Shown here piece by piece: positions 24,871 to 37,008 of a DNA stretch of 64,000 bases. Source of the stretch: Engraulis encrasicolus (Eukaryota > Chordata > Actinopteri > Clupeiformes > Engraulidae); the NCBI RefSeq assembly GCF_034702125.1, contig NC_085872.1, forward strand, positions 25,967,002 through 26,031,001. Direction: 5' to 3'. Within the stretch, counting starts at the first letter, position 1. Every line of letters starts with the position of its first letter. The notes under the pieces are model-generated. The model did no database searches and was not told the origin of the DNA. It saw nothing but the letters and a program-made list of their open reading frames with translations. Both the position numbers and the translations under genes were made by a program.

Positions 24871-26008
24871 CTATATAAGGTATCAAGTTTATGAAGAAGA
24901 TCTGCATGGTATATTGTGTCTCTATAACCTTGCCAGTCAGGTAGGTCTAATTGTCATATTGAGAATGTGGTGTGTCCCTTGTTGACCACTAGGGGGTATC
25001 CCTATTTTACGCAGGACAACAAAAAGCCAAGCACTATCCTTGGCAGTTATCTTGTTTTCGCCAACTCTTGTTTATGTAGCCAAGAACGTTTCATCATGCA
25101 AAAGTCATGTTAAAAAACATAGCTGCCATTTGCACCAACGTATGGTTTATAAGCCAGCCATTTTATTGGCTTTCTCAAAAGTTTCAACATAGACTCATGC
25201 AAAATGAATGCCATTATCCAATCAAAGCCTTTTATTGAAATTATAAATATTTCTCTATTTTCATATTTAAGTTCAAACTCCTTTTTATTGCTATCCATAT
25301 GGTGCTTTCATTTACCTGGTCATCAAAACTGGATCACAATAAGAGCATATCGTTTTACTCTAGGCTGTTAATTATTTGTCAACTGTGACCTGAAGTAAGC
25401 CTATGAACATAGTCAGGACTTCTTGGTAATTTTAGATCCCAAATTAGTCAGGACTTCTTGGTCATTTTAGATCCCAATGTGAAGTACACTATATTCTTAT
25501 TTTCGGTTCATGTATTTCTTATGCAAGTGTTACACATTTTACTATGTATGTAGCCCTATAAGATTTTTTTGCACATTTTCAGTTTTCATACTGGACTATA
25601 TTTCATTTTTACAAGAATAGGCCTACTGTGTGTTTTCATTCAGGGGTTGGGTTTTGGTTGACTAGTTGTCTGCATTAATCCCAGTTTTCAGTGTAGCCTA
25701 GTTTTGACTAGACATGTTTTCACAGTTATGGATTTCAATTAAGAGGTTGCATCGGGTGTGAAGCTGAGGTGCCAGTCGTATGACCTTTCACCTCGCCACT
25801 GACACGCTTCTCCAATCCATCCAGCCATTCACATCCCTGAACTTTCACTCTGTTTCATCACCCCCATTATTGGATAGTCTAGTCTATGCTTATGTTTTGT
25901 GTGTGCATGTTTTGATGAGAAGGGATAAGGTGTATGGCTTGGTGCCCAAACGCTGTCAATCTCCAAAACACAAGTTTGGTGAAAACAACAACCGGTGACA
26001 CACAAGAC

Positions 26009-26210
26009 CAGTGTTGCCAGATTGGGCTGTTACCCGCCCAATTGGGCTACTTGGGATGGCCGTCTGTGGGTAAAAACGGGAAAATGTTCCTGCAGCTTGG
26101 GGTCCATTGAAATCAATGCAATTTGTTGAAATTGGGCGGAATTTAGCGCATTTTGGCAGTTTTGGAGCACCTTTTGGGAGAGATTTGATCAGACACATCT
26201 GGCAACACTG
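26009..26210. mobile_element. hAT-type MITE, 202 bp, with exact 8-bp target duplication
   Basis: Ends CAGTGTTGCCAGAT / ATCTGGCAACACTG. It is flanked by cacaagac at 26001-26008 and again at 26211-26218, identical 8 of 8. No coding capacity. Confidence 0.92.
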
Positions 26211-26849
26211 CACAAGACTTGCCACTCGGAATTCCAGACTGATTTTGGCCTTGTATCTGTTTCCACCAACTGCAGGCAGGCGATTGGGGCCTACAGTATA
26301 GTCTGTTGATCCCAACAGCTGTGGCTAGCCTGAACTAGTTTCGCTCCTGGTGTTGAGGGTTGTTTTCTTTTTTTGTCGAGGCTCTGCATCTCTGCAGTAG
26401 ACTTCTGGAAAAACAAGCTTGGGTCACTATAGGACATAATCCTACAGTGTTTGTGAAACACCCGACTTAGATGAAAAACAACCATGGTAGCAATAGGGTA
26501 ACTGTCTGAGACATGACTTTGAATTAACTACTGACATGTTCTAGAAAGCTTTTGCCAACTGTTGACAAGATTACACTAAAAACCAACTATTTTTTATATA
26601 TACATAACCACTCATGTGTACAAGCACGCATACGTCACAAGCATAATGCTGACAGGTTACAATGCCATTTTAAGGTCCAAACAAGCAAGCAACAAGAACA
26701 AAAAGCTTCAGACCACCACCATCGCGGTGCTGGCTAGTTTACTCTCTGACCTTGCACAATACTCAAGACTTGGAGAGTCTGGCTTTAACCCCAAGCATAA
26801 CACAGATCAGTCTATGCACTGGAATGTACATGTATATACCAAGAGGACT

Positions 26850-27290
26850 GTGGTAATGATTTGTAGGACCAAGGATGGTCTGAAAATGATATTCCCTCCT
26901 TTCTATCTATCTGGAGAAGAGTTGGAAGGAGCGAATGCCACAACATATCTGGAACACATCCTATCCTGATGCACTGGAGGATGGGGAGGAGGACGCAGAC
27001 ATGAGCAGACAGAGGAGAGTTTGATGTATCCAAGATAACATGCTGGCTATGAAATTCCAGCACTGTGTGACAGATGCTAAAGTTAACCTGTTTCAAACTT
27101 ACTGCTCCCCAATTTACTCAGCTATGAAAGCAGCTTACAATGACTGTCTCTGGGTTCTCCTTAAGAAACCCAAACAAGGCCCATGGCACTATTGCGAAAT
27201 CTTTACGATGCAAATCTGCACTATTGCGAAATGTTTACGATTTGGGAATACTGGTTTGAGTGCTCGATAGTTTTAATGTTTAATTTGAAT
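26850..27290 (+). pseudogene. LINE reverse-transcriptase C-terminal relic
   Basis: Plus-strand translation gives RTKDGLKMIFPPFYLSGEEL ... YLEHILS, then DADMSRQRR, a stop, NMLAMKFQHCVTDAKVNLFQTYCSPIY and AAYNDC(L)WVLLKKP. This order is typical of the end of a fish non-LTR retrotransposon reverse transcriptase (motif recognised, clade not assigned). Stop codons and a deletion mark it as dead. Confidence 0.75.
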
Positions 27291-27985
27291 ATGAATGTGT
27301 GGTGTAATTGTATAATTGATGTATGTTTTGTATGTAGGCCTATCCCTTGTGGACCTCGAGCCTGTAATAAAGTAATCTATTATCCACTGGTCCGACCAAA
27401 GCACAGCACGTTTTGCAGCCAAAGATATAGAACATCCTCCTGTTCATGTATGTATGAAGTGTAAATTCGCAAGTCACAATGAAAAACCTACTTTGATGGG
27501 CAGCATGAAACCTAAAACTAAAGGACTGAAAATTGCACACTCTACCTTTAATGCCTATATAGACAAACAGGAAGCTGAGCAGTTCAAGCTTCAAGATCCG
27601 TTGAGAAGAAGTCAGATGGTTCCAAGGAACACATGGTGAGCAAAGTAAACCACGGAGCCACTGCCAAGACTATTAACAGAGATTCTTTAAGTATATAGAG
27701 ATATGCCACTGTAATAGGTTGCTATGGGCACCTAACATGACCAGGTTCCAGTCTGCCTAAAGGGGCGTGTCATAATGCTCCTACATTGAATAGAACAGTC
27801 CTTAGGTCTGCTTAAGTCTGCCTAAAGGGGGCAATAATAGAACCAGGAAACAATGGGCCAATGGAACCTCTCTCTCTCTACTCTCTCTGCTATTATCCTG
27901 TCACACACAGAAAAAAGTCCATAAATGAAGAGTGCACGTCCAGCCAGTAACTCCAGCAATCACAATGGCTTTCAGGTTGCTGCAT

Positions 27986-28125
27986 GGGGTGGATTTCTCG
28001 AAACCAGAGTTGCTTACTACATTAGCTACTTTGTTGTTTTCAATGCATTTTCCCATTGGCAACTACCGAAGTTGCTAACAGGCTGTAATGTATGCTAACA
28101 ACTTCTCTTTTGAGAAATGCACCCC
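27986..28125. mobile_element. 140-bp MITE, family 'GGGGTGGATTTCTCG', copy 1
   Basis: Ends GGGGTGGATTTCTCGAAACC and CTTTTGAGAAATGCACCCC. The core has gttgcttactacattagct and cccattggcaactaccgaa. Copies are at 28868-28989 and 31952-32079. Confidence 0.85.
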
Positions 28126-28188
28126 AGAGTTGGCTGCAAAGAGCTGTAAAGGAAAATAGCCACAGGGTAGGGCTATGGCTCTCAGGGA

Positions 28189-28190
<2 letters not shown>

Positions 28191-28260
<70 letters not shown>

Positions 28261-28274
28261 ATGATGATGATGAT
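28191..28274. repeat. (GAT)n trinucleotide array
   Basis: About 28 GAT units with one interruption (gattatgat). Poly-Asp and poly-His ORFs over it are artefacts. Confidence 0.98.
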
Positions 28275-28867
28275 GGCCATTATGCTGTTGAAAATGGTCA
28301 TGATGTACAATAGATAAGGTTGCTTGTAGCCTAATCACTGGTGTAAGTGCTCTATTGACAACCAACAATTCTAACTACCCACAGTTAAAGTACCATGGCT
28401 GCATTGTTCCATCACTAATCACCAATTATAGAATGAAAAAACTCCAGCAAATGTCACTTTCGATGTGGTCTTGTCTTACTGTAACAAAGGGCAACATCTA
28501 AGAAGTCTGTGTGAATGGGTGCATGTGGGTTATGAAACATGCTGTATGCATGTACTGTATGGTAAGCATAAACTTGCAGCTTTTAGCAGTGACTCAATAT
28601 CTTAATTGAGGGTCAATGTCTAATGAATGCTTAGTTGAGTCAAATGGCCCCAGTGTGATTCACTATAGGCCTATAAAAAATAGCTCCCTAGCCTGAATAA
28701 CACACATCATCACTCGCCAGTCAGTAAAAACAGTCTGTTCCCAATTTCTGATACATTGGGCGGACACCTTGCTGAGGGTGGAACAGTTAACAGTATTAGT
28801 AATTTATTGTAGGTTATAAGATGCTGGAACATTGCTACAATGGGACAAAACCCCCCTCTGCCAAGAC

Positions 28868-28989
28868 AGGGGTTCATTTCTGGAAAGCGTAGTTGCTAGC
28901 TATGTTAGCTACTTTGTTGGTTGCAATGCAATTTCCCATTGGCAACTACCAAAGATGGTAACAGCTAACAACTACACAGAAATGCACCC
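28868..28989. mobile_element. 'GGGGTGGATTTCTCG' MITE, copy 2 (diverged)
   Basis: Same core (gctagctatgttagctactttgttgg and cccattggcaactacc) with degenerate ends. Confidence 0.75.
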
Positions 28990-29449
28990 AAGGTGTGTGC
29001 TAACCTAAAATCAAGTATGAGGGCAAATGTTTCATACGCTCTTTTATAAAGCATCTTATATAATAACGCCCCACTCGTCGCAGGAATCACACTGATGCAC
29101 ACAGTACAAAATTGTATACACTATCAGCGTGTGTTTTGTTTTGTTTTGTTTCTTTTTTCTTTTCTCTGACTGGGCCCACTTTTTGTTTTAAAAAACAGAT
29201 CTTATGTCCTCCAAACTGACCCTTGTCCTCCATATTATGTAAGGTGGCCTGCCAGCTGGCCCCTGCCGTCCACGCATCCGCTCAATTAGAGCACTGTGCC
29301 ACTGGGGCAATCGTGTGCAACGTATACAAAAGGGCCTTTGAACCCCCCTCAGGATCTTGGCTTCTCTTGCGCTTCCTCTTCCTCGGCGGGGGATACATTT
29401 CAGTGGGAGTTGCTGTGCGAGAGACGGGGACGGGGACGGCAGGGAAGCC

Positions 29450-29790
29450 GACAAGGGGGGACAAACGGGTCTGTTGTTCCGGGCCCAGGGAGAGAGGGGG
29501 GCCCAGAATTGGCTCCTCATTACGTTGTAGCAGGGCTCTAAATTAACACCCGCAACCAGCCAAATGCTGGTGAAAATTCAGTTTGGCTTGTAGACAAGAA
29601 AGCTTACTAGCCACTTTGACTGATAGTGAGTGTATGTGTGGCTGGTAAGATTTAAAGATCTACTAGCCAAATTGGCTTGTGATGAAAAGTGGTAATTTAT
29701 AGCCCTGCATTGTAGGCCTATGTATTGAGAGGGGGGCCCTTTCAGACGATTTTGTCCTGGGCCCAGTCAAACCTGTCAGCGGTCCTGGGG
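29450..29790. repeat. Interspersed repeat interrupted by a MITE
   Basis: Arms ggacaaacgggtctgttgttcc...gggcccagaattgg and gggggccctttcagacgattttgtcctgggccca match an uninterrupted copy at 39712-39868. A MITE (29531-29707) splits this one. Confidence 0.8.
29531..29707. mobile_element. 177-bp MITE nested in another repeat
   Basis: Ends CAGGGCTCTAAATTAAC and imperfect AATTTATAGCCCTG. Flanks cgttgtag (29523-29530) and cattgtag (29708-29715) match 7 of 8. A second copy lies at 47693-47872 downstream of angptl4. Confidence 0.85.
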
Positions 29791-29983
29791 GACAGCGGGG
29801 ACGGAGGGGGGTCAGCCGGCGGCTGATTTACGGCCTCTGGCCCATGCGCAACCCCCGGGCAAAGATGTTACTGAACCCTCAGGGAGCCGTACATATTCAC
29901 ACGCATAAACACACATGCACGCACGCATGGACGCACGGACGGACGGACGGACTCACACGCACATGCACACGCCCGCGCGCTTT

Positions 29984-30104
<121 letters not shown>

Positions 30105-30300
30105 AAATCTCAAAACAGCGCAGCGTAACACAGCACAGCCCAGTGATGAGGGTTACTATCGGACTTTCACCAAGTCACCCCCGCCCCGCAGCAGGAGCGG
30201 CCAGTGGCGAACGCCCCGTGTCCAAGCGGCTATGTTCGCTCATCTCATGGCCAAAGTCTTGCTCATACATATATATATATATATATACTGTATATACACT

Positions 30301-30494
30301 GTGTGCAGAATTATTAGGCAATCGTGTTTTTTTTACCTTATTCTCTTTTTGATGCATATTTTCCAACAGCTATCTGCATGACCTGGAATGCTTAACTCCA
30401 ATAAGTGTTCATGTCCATCAAAGGTGGTGGCAGACAATATGCATAAAATGGACGATATGGTCAAAAAACTTGTTTGCCTAATACTTCTGCACAC
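30301..30494. mobile_element. 194-bp MITE (GTGTGCAGAATTATTAGGC family)
   Basis: Ends GTGTGCAGAATTATTAGGCA and TTGCCTAATACTTCTGCACAC (imperfect inverted repeats), between TA-rich flanks. The resemblance is to Tc1/mariner-type MITEs common in vertebrates. Confidence 0.75.
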
Positions 30495-30539
30495 ATATAT
30501 ACATATATACACAAACACACACACACACACACATATATA

Positions 30540-31600
<1,061 letters not shown>

Positions 31601-31669
31601 AGCAAAGCAATGCATTAAGTGGACATACATAATAAGGCAATTAACTAAATGGTTTCACATGGGCGTAGA

Positions 31670-31862
31670 AGTCAGGAGTATGGGCTCTACCGTGGCCCTA
31701 CTGTACCTAACGGCACAGGGTCACTATGGCAGCAACCCAGGTTCAATTACTGCCCGGGTCATTTGCCGATCCTTCTCCATCTCTCTCTACCCACATGTTT
31801 CCTGTCTCTCTATAACTGTTCTGTCACAAAAAAGGCATAAAAAGCCCAGAAATATCTTTAAA
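31670..31862 (+). repeat. tRNA-derived SINE, copy C
   Basis: Same body as the SINEs at 12162 and 11600 (gggtcatttgccgatcc, catctctctctacc, ttcctgtctctc, ggcataaaaagccc). The B box is degenerate (ggttcaattac), so this is an older copy. Confidence 0.7.
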
Positions 31863-31951
31863 AAAGACGTCAGGAGTAGCTGTCGTATAAGAACATGTGC
31901 TTGATGCATGCATCTGAATCTGATGTCCCAGTAATGGTAAGCTACTAAACT

Positions 31952-32079
31952 GGGGTAAATTTCTCGAAACCAAAGTTGCTTACTACATTAGCTACTTCGT
32001 TGCTTTCAATGCATTTTCCCATTGGCAACTACCGAAGTTGCTAACAGGCTAACAACTTCCCTTTTGAGAAACTCACCCC
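31952..32079. mobile_element. 'GGGGTGGATTTCTCG' MITE, copy 3
   Basis: Near-identical core to copy 1 (gttgcttactacattagct, cccattggcaactaccgaa), ending ttttgagaaactcacccc. Confidence 0.82.
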
Positions 32080-32657
32080 TGGTAAGCTATTACGTCGGTT
32101 AGGAGCAGGTGTACTAACATGGAGAAAGGAAAAGGTGGACTCAAAAATGAGGCCTCTGCATGTGAGTCTGGAGGAGTACTTGAAATAGCAGAGATGCCAT
32201 TGCTGCCAGTGATAGATGGCCTCTCTCGTGCAAACAGCACGTCTGTGCGTTGATACTAGTGCTATGCGCTGTTTGGACACCTGAGGACAGGACTAGGTCA
32301 GCATCATGAGAAAAACATAACGCTTTTTTTTTTTTTTTTTTAAGAAATGTAGGTCATATAGATGTTTTCAGTCTACCCCTAACAGTAACAGTCCTCTCTG
32401 CTTGGAATGGTTGACTTCTTTTGTGACTGACTTCGTAGTCTGTTGTGTGGTTTTCTTGCTGTACTGCAACTGCACCTGAAAGTATGTAAAACATTTCATG
32501 TTGTTGTTTTCATGTCATGTAAACATCATGGGAATAGCTTTTCCAGGACCTATCACCACATGTGTTTATCTAGCAAATTCTGTGTCAGAGGTCCATTATT
32601 GGCTGTGGCGGCTTTCCAGATTCTAAGACTAACAGCAACAGCTGCACAACAGCATAA

Positions 32658-33036
32658 GGGGTCTGACACACCAAGGCGGTAACGCGGCGCGGAACGGCCG
32701 CGGTTTTTACATTACATACATTGAAACCTATCTGTCCTTACACACCAACCGGCGGTAGTCGGGCGTCAGCGGCGCGGGAGCCGGCTCCGCGCCGCGCTGG
32801 ATTTAGAAAATAGAACTCGAGCGTATTTTTCACGCCGGCGACCGGCGGTGTCTCATTCAAATGAATGGCAAAGTAGCACGCTAGCTTTAGCTGTGGGGAG
32901 GGTTTTGAACAGGACTGGCCGCGCACGCCAACGCTGTCAGTGTGCAAGGCAGAGAAAAGCACGCCGGCCAAAACTAAGCAGAAAGACTGCGTCCGTCCTG
33001 CGACCGTTCCGTTCCGCCTTGGTATGTTTTAGCCCT
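32658..33036. repeat. GC-rich ~380-bp element, tandem copy 1
   Basis: Begins ggggtctgacacaccaaggcgg and ends ccgttccgccttggtatgtt...gccctaa, so the two ends are themselves inverted repeats. The interior has gtcggcgtcagcggcgcggg-like GC-rich sequence, unlike its AT-rich surroundings. Followed at once by copy 2. Short spurious ORFs (~60-77 aa) occur in both copies. Confidence 0.88.
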
Positions 33037-33418
33037 AAGGGGTCTTACACACCAAGGCGGTAAAGCGCCGCGGAACGGCCGCGTTTTTTACCGGCGTCGG
33101 TGAAAATACATTGAAACCTATCTGTCCTTACACACCAACCGGCGGTAGTCGGGCGTCAGCGGCGCGGGAGCCGGCTCCGCGCCGCGCTGCATTTGGAAAA
33201 TAGAACTCGAGCGTATTTTTCACGCCGGCAACCGGCGGTGTCCCATTCAAATGAATGGCAAAGTAGCATGCTAGCTTTAGCTGTGGGGAGGGTTTTGAAT
33301 AGGACTGGCCGCGCACGCCGACGCTGTCAGTGTGAAAGGCAGAGAAAAACTAGCCGGCTGAAAGACCGCGTCCGTCATGCTACCGTTCCGTTCCGCCTTA
33401 GTATGTTTTGGCCCTAAC
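33037..33418. repeat. GC-rich ~380-bp element, tandem copy 2
   Basis: Direct repeat of 32658-33036, about 90% identical by eye. It starts ggggtcttacacaccaaggcgg and ends ccgccttagtatgttttggccctaa. Confidence 0.88.
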
Positions 33419-33524
33419 AGGCCTCTACATTAGCAGTGTAGGCTATATGAAGATCCAAAACATGCGCACATAGCACAAATATAATATAACATCAAAACGC
33501 ACTGAAAAGTACCACAAAGGTCCT

Positions 33525-33530
<6 letters not shown>

Positions 33531-33614
<84 letters not shown>
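33531..33614. repeat. (TG)n microsatellite
   Basis: About 42 TG units followed by imperfect TG/CG sequence to ~33745. Confidence 0.98.
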
Positions 33615-33617
<3 letters not shown>

Positions 33618-34907
33618 CGTGCGCGTTTGTGTGCACATGTCTTTATTTTCGTGTGTTCAGTAACTGTTACTGTGTGTGTGCTTGTGTGCGTGTGTGTGCG
33701 TGCATGTGTGCGTGCGTGCATGCGTGCGTGTGTGTCTGTGTGCAGCACACTTGTTTTATCATGCACTCTACTGTAATCAACTTCCTTTCAACAGCCAAAG
33801 TGTCTAAAACACTGTCCTTGCATACTTCAGACAGACCTGGATACAACGTTCACATCTCTTGCTCAAAGAAGTAGCAACACTCTCCTCACCAACATGGCCC
33901 ATGCATGCTCACCTGACAAGACTGCAGAGCTAAAGGAGAGGCAGAAGGCATGTTGAAGCTTGTTTAAAGTTTGCTGCACAAAACAAAGACAAGTCCGTAC
34001 CATGCTAGGAGAGGGTAACTTGGTCAGGGAACAGTAAAATTGTAACTGTTTTAATACGATACCACACACCGTGATCAAAGAAAGAATGATAGGGCTGCTC
34101 ATCGCCCAAAAAAAACCCTACTCCTACACCAATATGTGATTCCAAGGTAGCAACATCTCGTGGCACTGGCAGACTTTATATAACTAAGAAATATGAACCA
34201 GAGAAAATGAATTCACGCACTGCCTATTGGTTTCACAAAAAGGACAACAGCTGTCAGATCGTCCGAGTCAGTAAACTGACATTAGTCCAACCGAGCATTT
34301 TGTGGGAAGAACTAAAGACCAGGGTTCACAAGAAGCCTCCTCAACTCTTTCGAGATTCATGGACAATCTGTTTGGTGGAGCAAGCCAAGATCACACCTTG
34401 CGCACACTGCAGGAGATTGCTTTCATACTTATGTTATGGGAACTAACAGTACATCTAAAATATTGCGAAATTAATATGCACATTGCATACCACCCAGCGC
34501 AGCTTGATTTCAATCAACAGGATATTTCCTTAAGCTATGCTTTCATGCACTGCATATCAATAAAGAGTAGTTGGCCAGAGAAAGGGAACCCTGCTGCCCG
34601 GATGCCCAAGCACATAGCATAGGCCGGGGCTGCACACTGAGTGCTTCTGGTCTAACACAAACACAAAGGCATTGAGTGTTGTTGAAATATATATATATAT
34701 ACATATCGCAAAGTCATAGAATAATAATCAATACATTCAGCATCGTTATCACGTACTGCACACTTTTCCTAAGATTGTGCAGCCCTGCTCACCACACATG
34801 GGAAGCATCTTGAAGCTATCATAACAAACAAAGGCTTCTTCATGCTGGCTGGGAATAAAATCCCAATATATCTTGGGAGACTTCAGCCACACAGTACCCA
34901 AACGGCC

Positions 34908-35053
<146 letters not shown>

Positions 35054-35250
35054 TGCATGTGTGTGTGTGTGTGTGTGTGTGTGCGTGCGTGCGTGTGACA
35101 TGTGGATCTCTTGGCTCCTCATGTGTGTGTGGACAGCATACTCCCAAACGTATGCAGGGAGGAGATACAGTCCTCCAGTCGAAGTTGTTTTATGGCAAAT
35201 GTGAGTGTGTGGATCTGCAAAAACACGTTGGAGAAGAGGAATGCTGTCAC

Positions 35251-35253
<3 letters not shown>

Positions 35254-35337
<84 letters not shown>
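35254..35337. repeat. (AG)n microsatellite
   Basis: About 42 AG units, followed by short direct repeats of ggatag and attctatggatagga to 35380. Confidence 0.98.
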
Positions 35338-35339
<2 letters not shown>

Positions 35340-35604
35340 CTATGGATAGGATAGGATAGGATTCTATGGATAGGACATGGATGGAAATTAGCTTTGCAAA
35401 CGTGAACTTCTATCAGCCACTGACAAATAAAATAATGTTTAAATCTACCAATCGCGAACGAAACGAAACAAAATTCACTACCCACTCACTCATATTTTTT
35501 GCCAGCTTTTGGCTTGTGGTGCAAGTTTCCACCCCTGCTGCCTTCATTTGGCAATGCCTTGCAGGATTGGTTTCTCAAGTACGAGCGAAGCATCAAGTTC
35601 AAAA

Positions 35605-35848
35605 TGAAGAGCTCTTTTCCAAAATGAGATATATCCAAGAATGTTGGGAAATTGACATTTTTGTATTGGGCATTCCATTGAATTGCATTACAAAATGCAT
35701 TTTATAGAGGTTTAAAAAGCATGTTCTCAAAACATTTGAATGGCAAGAATTCACACATAGATGATAGGAGTACTTATCAGTCAATTCCAATATTAAAATG
35801 CAAAAAGTTAAAAATGATGGATATAGCGTTTTGGAAAGGAGCTCTTCA
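35605..35848. mobile_element. MITE 'TGAAGAGCTCTTTTCC', copy 1
   Basis: Ends TGAAGAGCTCTTTTCCAAAA and its near complement TTTTGGAAAGGAGCTCTTCA. The interior matches the reverse complement of 40378-40627 (e.g. gcattttatagaggtttaaaa, ttgaatggcaagaattcac). Confidence 0.88.
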
Positions 35849-36671
35849 AATGGACATGCATGGGACGGGTGTTGTGTGCTTGATGTGAATGTCCCGACAT
35901 ATGTAATGGTTTAAACACAGGGACTTGCTGCAAACGAGCCAAACAGATGGACATATTTTATGGGCCTTTTATAGATTGTGTCCCATGGGTTGAAGGCCAT
36001 TCATGAGGGAATTACACTGTTTAGTGTTTTGCAGGGATGTTGTTGACATGTGCTATATTATTTTTCAACATTGCTTGATTACTGAAAAGCTTTAAAAGAA
36101 TATACAGTAGTGTTTTAGATAATACATCTGATCAAAATACAAATTTCATTGTATACAATAGTATTCAGTAGGGTGGCACTCTCTGCTACATTTTGCATTT
36201 ACCATTTTGTCTTTCGATTGTCATGTTGTCAAGGAATGGGACTTTATAACATGTAGTATAGACTTAGATAGTATAGCTTAACACTCTGGGTTGCCTTTCC
36301 CAAAAAATCTTAAGCAGCACTTGTGCCTGAATAGAACTTAAGTATGTGGTCCACCAAGGCAATATATCTGAAATGGGTCTTACGTCATCTCTAACATTTT
36401 ATACATACACTATTTTAACTTTCACATGCACTTTGCACAAACATTTGACACTATTTGAATGTGTGAGACAAAAGATTGTATGTAGGCCTGTAAAATTATT
36501 GTTATTAACTGTCATATGTTGCCTAGCGGCCACATCGTGCGTAGCTTCTTACTGCAGCAGGGGTCACCAGCGACCCTATTCACTTGCTGAAAATGCTTAA
36601 ATACAAAACGTACGTCATAACAACATTGCTATGACATTACAGAGAGCCATAGTGCTGCACTAAGGGGTTAA

Positions 36672-37008
36672 AGGTGCATTGTGTAAGATTTTTAGTCGTT
36701 TATTTCCAGAATTCATGCTACCCATTCACTAAAGTTACCTTTTTCATGAATACTTACCACCACCATCAAATTCTAAGTATTCATTATGACTGGGAAAATT
36801 CCACTTTTCATACATGAAAAGGGGGATCTTCTCAATGGTCCACCATTTAGAATTTCCTGAAATGACTGTACTTGGGCCATACTAGGAATTATGAGTTTAT
36901 TACTTAGTAAACTTTCATGAAAGAATCAAATTTGGCAATAGGCAACCCCGTTTCAATGAGCAGCATAGTTGCAGTACATTTTTTGACCATTTCCTGCACA
37001 GTGCACCT
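36672..37008. mobile_element. TTAA-flanked MITE, copy 2 (inverted)
   Basis: Flanked by TTAA at 36668-36671 and 37009-37012. The ends are AGGTGCATTGTG / CACAGTGCACCT. The interior is the reverse complement of the copies at 5397 and 46752 (e.g. cccattcactaaagttacc, tttggcaataggcaac). Confidence 0.85.

Noticed and set aside
28075..28368. Poly-Asp / poly-His ORFs
   Set aside because: (GAT)n trinucleotide array.
34207..34622. Overlapping ORFs of 79 and 106 codons
   Set aside because: Two different frames of the same sequence, neither with a recognisable motif.
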